DNA of 64,000 nucleotides from Pseudomonas proteolytica (GTDB taxonomy: Bacteria; Pseudomonadota; Gammaproteobacteria; Pseudomonadales; Pseudomonadaceae): assembly GCF_007858275.1 (NCBI RefSeq), contig NZ_VFEV01000010.1:1-64000 (forward strand), in the 5' to 3' direction. Below are positions 10,205-19,416 of the stretch, piece after piece (position 1 is the stretch's first letter; each line of letters begins with the position of its first letter). The position numbers and the translations under genes are program-made. The notes beneath the pieces were generated by a model that saw only the letters and a program-made list of their open reading frames with translations, was not told the DNA's origin and searched no databases.

Positions 10205-10560
10205 AAAAATGCATAAACCGTGGGAGGTGAACGCCCGGCCATAATAACCACAGAGACAACTTGTAACAAGTTGATTAATAGCCTTTCGTCGGATTGAAAC
10301 AGCGCTAAGTCATTCAATAACCACACATTTTTTATGGAGCACGGCACTTGTCGTGCCACTTTTTGGTGCAACTTACAAACTTGCGAGAGTAAAACCTTAA
10401 TAACTATCGGGTTAATAAACATCTATGCATACCGCTGATGTTTTTGTAGGCGCCGGCTTGCCGGCGAAGCACCTGAGAGCACCACGGGGGCCAGACACCC
10501 CGCGTTATCGTTGACGCTTTTCGCTGGCAAGCCAGCTCCTATGGTAGGTCTTGCGCCCTT
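10205..10560. repeat. Gene-free stretch with a REPIN (10444-10548)
   Basis: GCGCCGGCTTGCCGGCGAA at about 10450 and TTCGCTGGCAAGCCAGCTCC at about 10520 form a pair of inverted Pseudomonas REP sequences separated by roughly 50 nt. The AT-rich 10210-10440 part shows no convincing gene. Confidence 0.75.
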
Positions 10561-10893
10561 CTATTTGCGCGCCAACTTGTAGCGCACGCACTCTTCATAA
10601 AAGCTCGACCGGACTGCCGCCGGCTTGAGACGCGAGGGGCTGTCATAGGTCTGCTCGGTGATGCCCATGGCCATCATGCGCATCCAGGACTTGTCGAATT
10701 TGTACCGCTGGATCTTCTGCCGCGCCGCATACAATGAAACGCCAGCCAACTTCAGCTCCTGGGCCCTGGCCGCCGTGCCCGCGCCCCAACTGCACATGTA
10801 GCGATCCCCTTCACGTAGCGCCTTGCCCTGGGCCGCCGCCGCCGCCCCGCTGGCCAGGGCCAAGGCTAGCAGCGTGATTTTTACATTGCGCAT
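10561..10893 (-). CDS. Small secreted protein of unknown function
   Basis: This 110-residue protein has a clear signal peptide (MRNVKITLLALALASGAAAAAQG). The mature part is basic, with a cysteine near each end (YMCSWGAG and EECVRYKLARK) that may pair. No family was recognised. The second ATG (10893) has AGG 6 nt upstream and is preferred over 10899. It lies downstream of the TonB receptor operon on the same strand but is separated from it by a terminator. Confidence 0.75.
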   Translation of the reverse strand: MRNVKITLLALALASGAAAAAQGKALREGDRYMCSWGAGTAARAQELKLAGVSLYAARQKIQRYKFDKSWMRMMAMGITEQTYDSPSRLKPAAVRSSFYEECVRYKLARK

Positions 10894-10991
10894 TGGCATC
10901 CTACCTAACCACCTGAAAATAAAAGTGATTTTGGCGAAACATGCGGTAGACGGGGGCCAGCAAAATGCCTTCTTGACACATTTGAACGAAA

Positions 10992-11025
10992 TAAAAAAAG
11001 GTCAGCCCGATAAAGAACTGACCTC
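10992..11025 (-). terminator. Terminator of the 11059-15146 iron operon
   Basis: On the minus strand AGGTCAG and CTGACCT form a stem followed by a run of seven T, about 35 nt beyond the receptor stop codon. Confidence 0.75.
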
Positions 11026-11058
11026 TTTAGAGATTGCTACGCAGAGGATTTTTTCAAC

Positions 11059-13536
11059 TTACCACTGATACGTCGCACTCGCCTGCACCGTACGCTGCGA
11101 GCCGTACCAGCACCACGAGTACGAATAACAGGACGCAACGTACTCTTTATCCGCCAGGTTGGTGGCGTTCACCGCCAGGCGCAGGTTGTCGACCGGGGTG
11201 TTGATGTGGGGGATGTCGTAGTGCACCGACGCATCGAACAAGGTGTAGCCGGGAACCTTCAAGGTATTGGCGGTATCGCCCCATGACGAGCCCACATAAC
11301 GCGCACCCGCGCCTACGCCGAAGCCCTTGAGGTTGCCGTCATGCAGGGTGTAGTCGGCCCACACCGAGGCCGTGTGCCGTGGCACCGCGTAGGTGGTGGT
11401 GCCCTGGGTCGGCACGGCCGGGCCTACGCCAATGTCGGTGATCGGCGCATAGCGCACGGTGCTGTTGGATTTGCTGATGCGGTTATCGAGGTAGGCATAG
11501 GCCGCCGTGATATCCAGGTTGTCGTTGAGGCTGGCCTTGCCTTCAAGTTCAAAGCCACGGGAGCGCACTTCGCCGTCCTGGACCTGGCAGCGACCATTGC
11601 CGCACAGGTGGGTAGGATCCGGGTCCATGGTGGGCACGTTGTTCTGGCGCAGGTCGAAGATGGCAGCCGTGATAAAGCTGTTGCTGCCCGGCGGCTGGTA
11701 CTTGATGCCGATTTCGTACTGCTTGCCTTCAGTGGGCTTGAACACCGAGCCGCCGTAGCCGGTACCGGTTTGCGGTGAGAAGGATTCGGAGTAGCTGGCG
11801 TATGGCGCCAGGCCGTTATCGAACAGGTAGACCACGCCCAGGCGACCGGTGAAGGCTTTGCTGTCCAGGGAGGATTTGGTTTTCTTGCCGTCGGTCAAGC
11901 TCAACGAGCTGTTATCCGAACTGGCCCAGTCATAGCGACCGCCCAGCAACAGTACCCATTTGTCCCACTTCGCCTGCTCCTGCAGGTACACACCGGTCTG
12001 CTCGCTACGCTGGGTCGCGTCGCTGGAAAATGCCGGGGTGGTCACCGGTGCACCGTACACCGGATCGAAGATGTCCAGGTCCGATCCCTTGCCGTAACCG
12101 GCCTTGGTATCGACGCTGGTGTTCTGGTAATCCAGCCCCATCAACAACGTGTGCTGCACCGGGCCGGTGTCGAACTTGCCCTGCAACTGGTTATCCAGGT
12201 TGTAGGCGTCCATGTCGACATCGGTGGCGATGGTCGAGCGGGTCAACGTGCGGTAATCGGCCTGCAGGTTGCTGCTGTAGATACTGCGATAGATCCCTTC
12301 GCTACGCATATAACGGGCGTTCTGGCGCACGGTCCAGACGTCATCGAGGTGATGCTCGAAGGCATAGCCGATGGAGTAATGTTCGCGATCACTCTTCTCG
12401 AAATTTTTCTCGCCGTCATAGAAGTCGACATCGATCTTGCGCCCCAGCGGACTATGCAACACCGAACCCCACGCCGGCATCGACCCGTAGGACGCGCCCT
12501 TGGGATCCTTCTGGAAATGACCCAGCAGGGTCAGCGACGTGGCCTCGTTCGGGCGCCAAGTGAAGGCCGACGACAGCGACTGACGGCGGGTCTCGGTATG
12601 CTCGACCTGCCCGTCTGCATCATCGAACAACCCGGCGACGCGGTAGGAATACACCCCCTGGTCGTCCAGCGGGCCACTTAGGTCGAAGGTGGTGCGTTTC
12701 TTGTTGAAGGTGCCGTACTCCACGCCCACTTCATGGAACGGCGTATCCAACGGGCGCTTGGTGACCAGGTTGATCACACCGCTGGGGCTGCCCTGGCCGT
12801 ACAACACCGAGGCCGGGCCACGCAGGACCTCCACGCGCTCCAGGTCGAAGGCATCTTTTTGCGGCGAGGCATCGCGGCTCGATGCCACGCGCAGGCCGTC
12901 CAGGTAAGTCACTGGCGAGAAGCCACGAATGGTCAACTGGTCCAGGCGCGAGGCAGTGGCGCCACGGGTTTCCGGGACGACCGCAGCGCTGTAACGCAGG
13001 ATCTGGTTGAGGCTTTCGGCATTCTGCGCACGCATCTGGTCCTTGGTGACCACCGAGATCGACTGTGGCGTCTCGATCAGCGCGGTGTCGGTCTTGGTGC
13101 CGGACAGGCTGCGCGTGGCGACATAGCCAGACACCGGGCCGATGGGGCTTTCACTTTGAGCAGCACCGTTGATGGTGGTGGCCTGCAACTCCATCGAGCC
13201 CTCCGCCTGGGGGATCAGCTCGATGCGGTAGCGCTTGGCAGACAGCGCCTGGGCACGCAAACCGCTGCCCGCCAGCAACTGGGCCAGTGCCGCGTCGCTG
13301 CTCAACTGCCCGTTCAAACCACTGCTGCGCTTGCCGCGGGTCAAGGCCGGATCAAAGGCCAGGACCAGCCCGGCCTGTTCGGCAAAGCCGTTGAGGGCCT
13401 GGCTCAGTTCACCGGCGGGGATCGAAAAATGGCTGCTTTCATCAGCCCATGCCGTGGGTATGGCAAGGGGTAAAGCGGCAAAAGCCATCGCCACCGACAG
13501 CGCCAGTGGGTGCAACGGACGAGCAAAGCGTGACAT
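11059..13536 (-). CDS. TonB-dependent siderophore receptor with signalling (STN) domain
   Basis: This 825-residue outer-membrane receptor has a signal peptide (to about residue 31, PTAWADE), an STN/secretin-like signalling domain (about 35-115), a plug domain (about 150-260, with ETPQSISVVTKDQM and RVEVLRGPASVLYGQGSPSG) and a 22-strand-type barrel ending in the aromatic ASATYQW. STN receptors pass the ligand signal to a FecR anti-sigma factor, and the adjacent fecR-fecI pair fits this. Strong start context (AGGACCTCTC-ATG). The ligand is probably a xenosiderophore but cannot be named. Confidence 0.93.
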   Translation of the reverse strand: MSRFARPLHPLALSVAMAFAALPLAIPTAWADESSHFSIPAGELSQALNGFAEQAGLVLAFDPALTRGKRSSGLNGQLSSDAALAQLLAGSGLRAQALSAKRYRIELIPQAEGSMELQATTINGAAQSESPIGPVSGYVATRSLSGTKTDTALIETPQSISVVTKDQMRAQNAESLNQILRYSAAVVPETRGATASRLDQLTIRGFSPVTYLDGLRVASSRDASPQKDAFDLERVEVLRGPASVLYGQGSPSGVINLVTKRPLDTPFHEVGVEYGTFNKKRTTFDLSGPLDDQGVYSYRVAGLFDDADGQVEHTETRRQSLSSAFTWRPNEATSLTLLGHFQKDPKGASYGSMPAWGSVLHSPLGRKIDVDFYDGEKNFEKSDREHYSIGYAFEHHLDDVWTVRQNARYMRSEGIYRSIYSSNLQADYRTLTRSTIATDVDMDAYNLDNQLQGKFDTGPVQHTLLMGLDYQNTSVDTKAGYGKGSDLDIFDPVYGAPVTTPAFSSDATQRSEQTGVYLQEQAKWDKWVLLLGGRYDWASSDNSSLSLTDGKKTKSSLDSKAFTGRLGVVYLFDNGLAPYASYSESFSPQTGTGYGGSVFKPTEGKQYEIGIKYQPPGSNSFITAAIFDLRQNNVPTMDPDPTHLCGNGRCQVQDGEVRSRGFELEGKASLNDNLDITAAYAYLDNRISKSNSTVRYAPITDIGVGPAVPTQGTTTYAVPRHTASVWADYTLHDGNLKGFGVGAGARYVGSSWGDTANTLKVPGYTLFDASVHYDIPHINTPVDNLRLAVNATNLADKEYVASCYSYSWCWYGSQRTVQASATYQW

Positions 13537-13638
13537 GAGAGGTCCTGGAAAATGGAGTTCTATATTCCATGACGGCCATGTCGGGAAATCGGGTATGAAT
13601 GAGAGAGATTTTTATTTGAGGGGGCGTTTCCAGCCCGT

Positions 13639-14583
13639 TCAGAGGGGTTTGACCACCACCATCAGGTCGGTGAAATATTCCACCTTGATCGGCAGGTTAT
13701 CCGCCAGGGTCGCCAGCGCCGCGTCGCTGTCATCGAGCTTGAACACCCCCGACACGCGCATGCCTTGCAACGCTTGGGCGTCAAAACGCACCATCCCATG
13801 GCGATAGCTGGCCAGGGTCTGCAGCACTTCGCTCAACGGCCGGTCATCTACCGTGAGCAAGCCACGGGTCCAGGCAGCCGGGTCGCCACTGCCGACCGGC
13901 TGTGCCGGCTGCGCGCGGCCCTGCTTGAGGATCGCACGCTGGCCTGCGGTCACTTTCACCGCCGCGCTGTCGTTGCCTTTGGCGGCTACCGCTGACTCGA
14001 TCACCGTGACCACGGTGGAGCCGTCCACTGCACGCTGGACCAGAAAACGCGTACCCAGTGCCGTCGCCGTGCCCTGGTCGGTGCGCACCACGAATGGCCG
14101 TTGCGCATCCTTGGCCACCTCCACCCACATCTCGCCCTTGAGCAATTCGATCACGCGTTGCCGGCCGTCGAACTTCACGTCCAGCGCCGAGTTGCTGTTG
14201 AGTTGCACCTGGCTGCCGTCGGCCAGGGCGAGCTGGCGCCGCTCACCGACACTGGTGCGTTGGTCGGCCATCCACAGGGGCAGTTGCTCGACGCCCGCCC
14301 AGCCGACCACCAGCACACCCAACAACCCCAGGACCTGCCCCCCGCGCACTGCATACCCGGGTTTGCGTGGGATAAAGGCCTGATTCAGCGCCAGGCGTGC
14401 CGGTTCGGCAGGCAGTTCATCGAGGCTGCCCCACAAAGCCCCCATGCGCTCGAAAGCCACCCGGTGACGTGGGTCGGCTGCGCACCAAGCCTTGAATGCC
14501 TCGCGATCGGCCGTGCTGACGTCCTCGTCATTGAGTAACGCCAGCCACTGCGCCGCTTCGCTGACAATCTGTTCAGAGGACAT
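13639..14583 (-). CDS. FecR-family anti-sigma factor
   Basis: This 314-residue inner-membrane regulator has a cytoplasmic N-terminal domain (MSSEQIVSEAAQWLALL), a single membrane segment near residues 85-105 (QVLGLLGVLVVGWAGV), then the periplasmic FecR domain (about 115-215) and a C-terminal STN-contacting domain that ends in VVVKPL. It would hold or activate the partner sigma factor depending on receptor occupancy. The ATG shares one base with the sigma stop codon (TGATG). Confidence 0.93.
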   Translation of the reverse strand: MSSEQIVSEAAQWLALLNDEDVSTADREAFKAWCAADPRHRVAFERMGALWGSLDELPAEPARLALNQAFIPRKPGYAVRGGQVLGLLGVLVVGWAGVEQLPLWMADQRTSVGERRQLALADGSQVQLNSNSALDVKFDGRQRVIELLKGEMWVEVAKDAQRPFVVRTDQGTATALGTRFLVQRAVDGSTVVTVIESAVAAKGNDSAAVKVTAGQRAILKQGRAQPAQPVGSGDPAAWTRGLLTVDDRPLSEVLQTLASYRHGMVRFDAQALQGMRVSGVFKLDDSDAALATLADNLPIKVEYFTDLMVVVKPL

Positions 14584-15146
14584 CAAAGCGGGTCCGCGCC
14601 ATGCAGCGTCTGGTAGCAATGCACCAGCGCGCTGGAGATATAGTTTTTCACCGTGCTGGGCGAGACCTGAAGCTGGGCGGCAATTTCACTGTAGGTCAGC
14701 CCGTCCAGGCGACTGAGCAGGAACGCCTCGCGGGCCTTGTCCGGCAGGCCGGCGAGCATCAGCGCTATGCGCTCCAGCGCCTGCAGCGCCACATGAATGG
14801 TCGCCGGGTCTGGCATGCCGGCATCTTCGTACTGGATGGCCAGGGCTTGCATATAGGCTTTCTCGATCTTGCGCCGCCGCGCGCCGTCAATCAGCAAGCG
14901 CCCGGCTGTGGTCGCGAGAAATGCCCGGGGCTCCTGGATGTTGTGCGGTTCGGCCAGCAGCAATACCCGCACAAATGCATCCTGGGCAAGGTCCGCCGCA
15001 TGCTGCGAGCAGCCGAGTTTCTTGCGCAGCCACCCCTGTAACCAGGAGTGATGGTCACTGTAGAGCGCGGTGAGTGTCTGCTGGCGGCGGGCCATATCAC
15101 ATTCGGCCACAGGAAAGTCATGCATGCGCAAAAATTTCTCAAACAA
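14583..15146 (-). CDS. FecI-family ECF sigma factor
   Basis: This sigma-70 ECF protein is about 170-187 residues. Region 2 includes LYSDHHSWLQGWLRKKLGCS and DLAQDAFVRVL. Region 4 has the helix-turn-helix LTYSEIAAQLQVSPSTVKNYISSAL. It should direct RNA polymerase to the receptor promoter. The start is uncertain: the coordinate given uses a TTG, while ATGs at 15125 and 15095 also fit and none has a good Shine-Dalgarno. It is first in the order sigma, anti-sigma, receptor. I saw no convincing Fur box upstream. Confidence 0.9.
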   Translation of the reverse strand: MFEKFLRMHDFPVAECDMARRQQTLTALYSDHHSWLQGWLRKKLGCSQHAADLAQDAFVRVLLLAEPHNIQEPRAFLATTAGRLLIDGARRRKIEKAYMQALAIQYEDAGMPDPATIHVALQALERIALMLAGLPDKAREAFLLSRLDGLTYSEIAAQLQVSPSTVKNYISSALVHCYQTLHGADPL

Positions 15147-15205
15147 GAAAGATTACCAATCGCGCAAACGATGACAGTAAAACGATGGCAGGGCAAGGGG
15201 CCGTA

Positions 15206-15345
15206 ATGGTGAGGGGGCTTGTTCGTCGTTGGGCTGCGCAGCGGCCGCAAAGCCTGCCTCATCGGTGTGTCAGGAAAAATGGGATGTGCCTTATTGGGGC
15301 TGCTGCGCAGCCCATCGGGGGACAAGCCCCCTCGCCACGGCAGGC
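15206..15345. repeat. REPIN between the sigma gene and the second TonB receptor
   Basis: GTGAGGGGGCTTG at about 15210 and CAAGCCCCCTCGCCAC at about 15324 are inverted REP ends. Internal inverted parts (TTGGGCTGCGCAGC and GCTGCGCAGCCCA) allow a long imperfect hairpin. Confidence 0.8.
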
Positions 15346-15366
15346 TGACAGTCATCGGGTGGCAGG

Positions 15367-17514
15367 TTAACGCAAGCTCCAGGAAACCCCGGCATATACG
15401 CCCATGCCGTCGCCCGGCGTCGAGCGCGCCATGTCGTTGCCGTGGTCGTCGTACCCCGGGGTCACGGTATTGGCGTAGCGCTGGTTGGTCAGGTTGCGCA
15501 GGTCGATCCAGGCTTGCCAGTCCTGTTTGGGCGCGTCATAGCCGATGGTGGCGCCCAATAAACCATAGGCTTTCGCGTAGTAGGAGTTGGCGTAGTCCAC
15601 CGCCACCCGCGAGGAGTACTCGCCATTGAGGCTGCTGAAAAAACCGCTGGGATGGCTGTAGCGCAACTGCGTCTGGTAGTAGTGCTTGGGGATGCCGGGC
15701 AGCGTGTTGTCGCCAAACCGTGGGTCGTCACGGTAGTGGAAGTTGCTATAGGTGTAGGCCTGGCGCAGGGCCAGGCGGCCAGCATTGCCACCGTCCCACA
15801 GCGGGCTGGTGAGGCTCAGTTCCACGCCTTGGTGGATGGTCGGGCTGGCGTTGGATTCGGCGACCACCTGCGACATGTCAGGCGTAGCCGCCTGGGTCTC
15901 GACACTGAGCAGTTCATGGCGCACCAGCGAGTGGTACAACGCCAGGTCCCATTGGCCAAACCAGGCTTCGCCGCGCCCGCCCACTTCCAGGGTGGTGGCG
16001 GTCTGGTTTTGCAGCTCCACGCCTTCGCGGGTCAAGCCCGCCTCTGGTCTGCCAGAGTCTTTCGTAAAGAACTTGTTCGAACCCCAGATCATCGACCAGG
16101 CATGTGGCGGCTCCACCGACCGGCTAAGGTTGCCATACACCTGCAACTGCGGATTGAAGTCATAGCGCAGGCCCACGCGCGGCGCATAGTCCCAGTCGTG
16201 GGTGCTCAAGGGGGCATGGGTCTCGGGATAAGTGACTTCGGTTTCGCGGCGGGTGTAGATCGCCGCCAGCCCGGTGGTCAGCCACAGGTCGGGCAGCAGT
16301 TCCAGGTCGTTGCTCACGTGCAACACCGTGTCCGACCCCAGGTAGCTGTAGTCACGGGTCTTGGTACCCGGAGCGAATGTGGCCGTGGTGCCGGCGGGCA
16401 CGCGCACGTATTCCGACACGCCGTTATTGGGCATCCCCTGGGTAGTGCGCAGGCCGACCGTGGTCTTGCTGTCACGCCCCAGCAAAGTGTCCTGGCGGAT
16501 GTAGTTCAAGGTACCGCTGATGTCGGTGTACGCCACCTTCAACCGGTTGGTGCCCTCGCGCAGGTCCATCGGGTAATCGTGGTACACCAGGCCCGCCTCG
16601 ATACGCGCGTTATCGTCCAGTTGCAGGGTGGTCTTGTTGGCGATCCACGTAGAGCCCGGTTGCAAGCGCTTGGAGTCGCGCGCCAGGTTGACCGCGTTGG
16701 CCGCGTGCGGGCTGTGTTCGATCTGCTGGCGTGTGAGTTTGCCGGGGCTGTCGTTGGCGGTTTCGCGGTAGCGCAAATAGAAGCGCGTTTCCAGGTCCGG
16801 GTTGAACCGGTAGCCGAAGTTGGCCGCCACACCCTTGCCACTGCCGGCGCTCTGTTGCTGGAAGCCGTCGTACTCGGCATCGGTCAGGCTGATGTAATAG
16901 TCGGCATCGCCCAGCACTTGCCCGGAGCTGATTTCCCGCTGGGCATAACCATGGCTGCCGGCCTCATAGCGCACGCGCAACTTGGGGGCATCGTAGCCTG
17001 TGCGGGTCACATAGTTGACCGCCCCGCCCAGGGCCAATGCGCCCCGGTCAAACCCGTTGGCGCCGCGCAGCACTTCGACGCGGCTTAGCCACAACGGATC
17101 CTTGAGTTCGTAAGGCGTGCCGCCGGGGCCGGTGAGTGGCAGGCCGTCGATGGTTTCATACAGGCCGGACGCATGACTGCCAGGACCACGGTTGATGCCC
17201 GACCCGCGAATGGAGATTTTCGTCCCTTCGTTGTTCGCAGCCTTGGCGTAGATGCCGGCCTGGTACTTGAGCACATCTTCGTTGCTGCTGACTCGGCCCT
17301 GCTCGACGCTGGCCATGTCAACGTAGTTGGTCCCGCCGGGCACCTGCTTGAGTTGCGCCTGGGCCGCCTCGCCTTCGCTCAGCTCAGTGCTGGTGACTTG
17401 CAGCGGCGCCAGTTGCAGCGCCTCCTGGGCTTGGGCCAGGTGACTGAATGTCAGGGCGACGCCGAAACCGAGCCAACGAGGAGGGAGAAACAGCAAAGGT
17501 TGAGGCAGGCGCAT
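15367..17514 (-). CDS. TonB-dependent outer-membrane receptor (no signalling domain)
   Basis: This 715-residue receptor has a signal peptide (to about residue 29, HLAQAQE), a plug domain (about 45-165, with RVEVLRGANGFDRGALALGG) and a beta-barrel ending VSWSLR. It lacks the STN extension of the 11059 receptor, so it should transport without surface signalling. The ligand is unknown; ferric siderophore or another metal chelate is likely. No sigma/anti-sigma pair is attached. It diverges from the small ORF and XRE-cupin regulator at 17685-18490, which might control it. Confidence 0.9.
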   Translation of the reverse strand: MRLPQPLLFLPPRWLGFGVALTFSHLAQAQEALQLAPLQVTSTELSEGEAAQAQLKQVPGGTNYVDMASVEQGRVSSNEDVLKYQAGIYAKAANNEGTKISIRGSGINRGPGSHASGLYETIDGLPLTGPGGTPYELKDPLWLSRVEVLRGANGFDRGALALGGAVNYVTRTGYDAPKLRVRYEAGSHGYAQREISSGQVLGDADYYISLTDAEYDGFQQQSAGSGKGVAANFGYRFNPDLETRFYLRYRETANDSPGKLTRQQIEHSPHAANAVNLARDSKRLQPGSTWIANKTTLQLDDNARIEAGLVYHDYPMDLREGTNRLKVAYTDISGTLNYIRQDTLLGRDSKTTVGLRTTQGMPNNGVSEYVRVPAGTTATFAPGTKTRDYSYLGSDTVLHVSNDLELLPDLWLTTGLAAIYTRRETEVTYPETHAPLSTHDWDYAPRVGLRYDFNPQLQVYGNLSRSVEPPHAWSMIWGSNKFFTKDSGRPEAGLTREGVELQNQTATTLEVGGRGEAWFGQWDLALYHSLVRHELLSVETQAATPDMSQVVAESNASPTIHQGVELSLTSPLWDGGNAGRLALRQAYTYSNFHYRDDPRFGDNTLPGIPKHYYQTQLRYSHPSGFFSSLNGEYSSRVAVDYANSYYAKAYGLLGATIGYDAPKQDWQAWIDLRNLTNQRYANTVTPGYDDHGNDMARSTPGDGMGVYAGVSWSLR

Positions 17515-17684
17515 GGGGCCGAATCCTGGAAAAGTTCAAGCGTTGGAAGAACATGGGATACGGCAGGTCACGTCTGTTTTTAAGTCCAAAATAGAATTAA
17601 TAAATGCAAACTCAGTATTTAAGGAAATAAGCCACACGCAGTAATGTGGAGCAACCGAGTCACCACCGTCAGCCGAGACTGCCC

Positions 17685-17846
17685 ATGTCGATATCCGCCA
17701 ACGTCATTGATTTCACCCTCCACCGCAAGCGCCGCCAGGCACGTGCAGCGGCCGAGCTGATGTGGGCAATGTACGCGGCGCGTGCCGGGCTGTCGGGGTT
17801 CACCTTGCAGACCAGCAACACATCCACCGATACACGCCGGGCATAA
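17685..17846 (+). CDS. Small basic protein upstream of the XRE regulator
   Basis: This 53-residue ORF (MSISANVIDFTLHRKRRQAR..., ending TSTDTRRA) has an arginine-rich patch followed by an amphipathic helix. Its stop is 5 nt before the ATG of the XRE-cupin gene, suggesting translational coupling or a leader role. No family was recognised. The ribosome site is weak, so confidence is moderate. Confidence 0.5.
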   Translation: MSISANVIDFTLHRKRRQARAAAELMWAMYAARAGLSGFTLQTSNTSTDTRRA

Positions 17847-17851
17847 GGCCG

Positions 17852-18490
17852 ATGAGTTTTCTCCAGGCCATTCCCGAACGGCTGCCTCCCACCGTTCAAC
17901 CCAAGGATTGCGCCACCCGCGACGACGATGCCATCGGCCAGTGCGTCGCGCATAACCTGCAGCGTCTGCGCAGCAAACGCTACTTATCCCTGGATGCGCT
18001 GGCCCGCGCCTGTGGAGTAAGCCGGGCGATGCTCGCGCAAATCGAGTCCGGGCGCAGTGTGCCGTCGATCAAGGTGCTGTGCAAAATCGCCAAGGGCCTG
18101 AAAGTGTCGGTGGCGGCGTTCTTGGAAAACCGCTCGTTCGAAGGGGTTGAACTACTGCCCGCCCACCAGAGCAAGCGTCTGGTGAGTGCCGATGGTACGT
18201 TCGTCAGCCGTGCATTGTTTCCCGACGACATGTCACGCCAGTCGGAATTCTATGAGATACGCCTGAGCGCGCGCGGTGAAGAGGTGTGTGAAGGCCGCAG
18301 GCCAGGAATCCAGGCAAACCTGGTGGTCGCTCAGGGCGTGCTGGAAGTCAGCGTCAACGAGGAGCGATACTTGCTGTCCACCGGCGACTCGATTCTGTTC
18401 TATGCCGACCAGCCCCACCGTTACCGCAACCCGGCAGACAGCGATGCGCTGGCGTTCCTGGTCATCATCCACCCCGAACGCCTGGACTGA
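17852..18490 (+). CDS. XRE-family regulator with C-terminal cupin
   Basis: This 212-residue regulator has an HTH_3 domain at about residues 35-90 (SLDALARACGVSRAMLAQIESGRSVPSI split over helix-turn-helix) and a cupin sensor domain at about 120-210 (GVLEVSVNEERYLLSTGDSILFYADQPHRY). This fold resembles PuuR/SinR-like cupin regulators that bind a small metabolite. The target is unknown; the divergent TonB receptor is the nearest candidate. It ends before a strong terminator. Confidence 0.9.
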   Translation: MSFLQAIPERLPPTVQPKDCATRDDDAIGQCVAHNLQRLRSKRYLSLDALARACGVSRAMLAQIESGRSVPSIKVLCKIAKGLKVSVAAFLENRSFEGVELLPAHQSKRLVSADGTFVSRALFPDDMSRQSEFYEIRLSARGEEVCEGRRPGIQANLVVAQGVLEVSVNEERYLLSTGDSILFYADQPHRYRNPADSDALAFLVIIHPERLD

Positions 18491-18494
18491 ACGC

Positions 18495-18530
18495 AAAAAG
18501 CCCCGCCTGAGCAATCAGGCGGGGCTTTTT
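18495..18530. terminator. Strong rho-independent terminator
   Basis: AAAAAGCCCCGCCTGA and TCAGGCGGGGCTTTTT form a 16-nt arm pair with a 4-nt loop. It serves the XRE-cupin gene and, on the other strand, the Met-rich gene 20 nt further on. Confidence 0.95.
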
Positions 18531-18549
18531 CATGCCCGCGAACAGCCTG

Positions 18550-19050
18550 TCAGCAGGTGCAGCACATCATCGGCATGCCGTTGCAGCTCATCATCATCGG
18601 CATAGCGCAGTCATTCATCATTTTCTTCATCAGCATGCAGCAGTTGTCCATCATCGCCATGCTCATGCCGGGCATCGGCATCATCTTGCAGGTCATGCCA
18701 TCGGCTTGCAGGGTGCATTCCATGACGCACTTCATCATCGGCATCGACATACCCATGGGCATGTTCATCGCCGGCATGTTGTTCATCATGGCCATGGAGT
18801 CTTGCGACATGCACATCATCGACAGATTGGCACACTGCATCATCATCGGCATGCCGCAGTTCATCATCATCGCCATCATTTCGGCGTAGTTCTTGAACAT
18901 CGCCATGTCCATGCCGGCTGCCGGTTTCATCGTGCACATCATGGCATCACCGGTCATTTCGCACTGCATGGTGGCCATCATCATCGGCATGCCCATCATC
19001 GGCATCATCGGCATCGCGTTGTTCATTGGCATCTGCATGGCGTTCATCAT
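18550..19050 (-). CDS. Extremely Met/Cys-rich protein
   Basis: This 166-residue protein has by hand count about 65 Met (39 %) and 15 Cys (9 %), mostly as MxM, MPM, MM and MMM clusters, and ends CCTC. It has no hydrophobic signal peptide and no membrane segment in the usual sense. GGAG lies 8 nt before the ATG at 19050 and a terminator lies just past the stop, so it looks like a real single gene. Such composition suits binding of Cu(I) or similar soft metals, or scavenging of hypochlorite-type oxidants as in MrpX-like peptides. Both roles are inference; no homologous domain was recognised. Confidence 0.8.
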   Translation of the reverse strand: MMNAMQMPMNNAMPMMPMMGMPMMMATMQCEMTGDAMMCTMKPAAGMDMAMFKNYAEMMAMMMNCGMPMMMQCANLSMMCMSQDSMAMMNNMPAMNMPMGMSMPMMKCVMECTLQADGMTCKMMPMPGMSMAMMDNCCMLMKKMMNDCAMPMMMSCNGMPMMCCTC

Positions 19051-19416
19051 GTTCGAAACTCCGTAATCGACAGGAAAGGACTAAATTCTGGGGCCGATTC
19101 TAGAGATGACGCATCACGCTGCAAGACGCCAGCCGAGCAGCATAAATGGCTGCCAGACCGTCTACTCGTCACTTGCGGCAGACTTCATAGACGCGGTAGC
19201 AGACAGATACTTGTTATTGCATCCGTAGCCTACGCAGCAGCCTGGAAATGGACGCAATGGATATTCACTAAACAGCTATGTACCTTCGATAAGGAAATAA
19301 ACGATCTAACCCTTGTGAAAATAGATGCCCGATGCAGGCTGGCGCGCAATATTGCGGTACTGTGCGGGGCCCGATCGTCGCTCCCCTATCGCCATTTTTC
19401 GAGGCCGACTATTTTT
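19051..19416. other. Intergenic region between divergent genes
   Basis: These 366 nt hold the upstream regions of the Met-rich gene (minus) and the acid phosphatase (plus). The long plus-strand frame crossing it is only an in-frame extension without codon bias. No operator or repeat was recognised. Confidence 0.5.

Noticed and set aside
15147..15200. Fur box upstream of the first FecI gene
   Set aside because: Only a short TTTCT/AGAAA inverted repeat was found, with no good match to the Fur consensus.
18532..19416. His-rich plus-strand frame continuous with the acid phosphatase gene
   Set aside because: It is the antisense of the Met-rich gene (ATG/CAT codons give Met on one strand and His on the other). 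The lipoprotein signal at 19417 fixes the phosphatase start, and the minus-strand gene has its own ribosome site and terminator.
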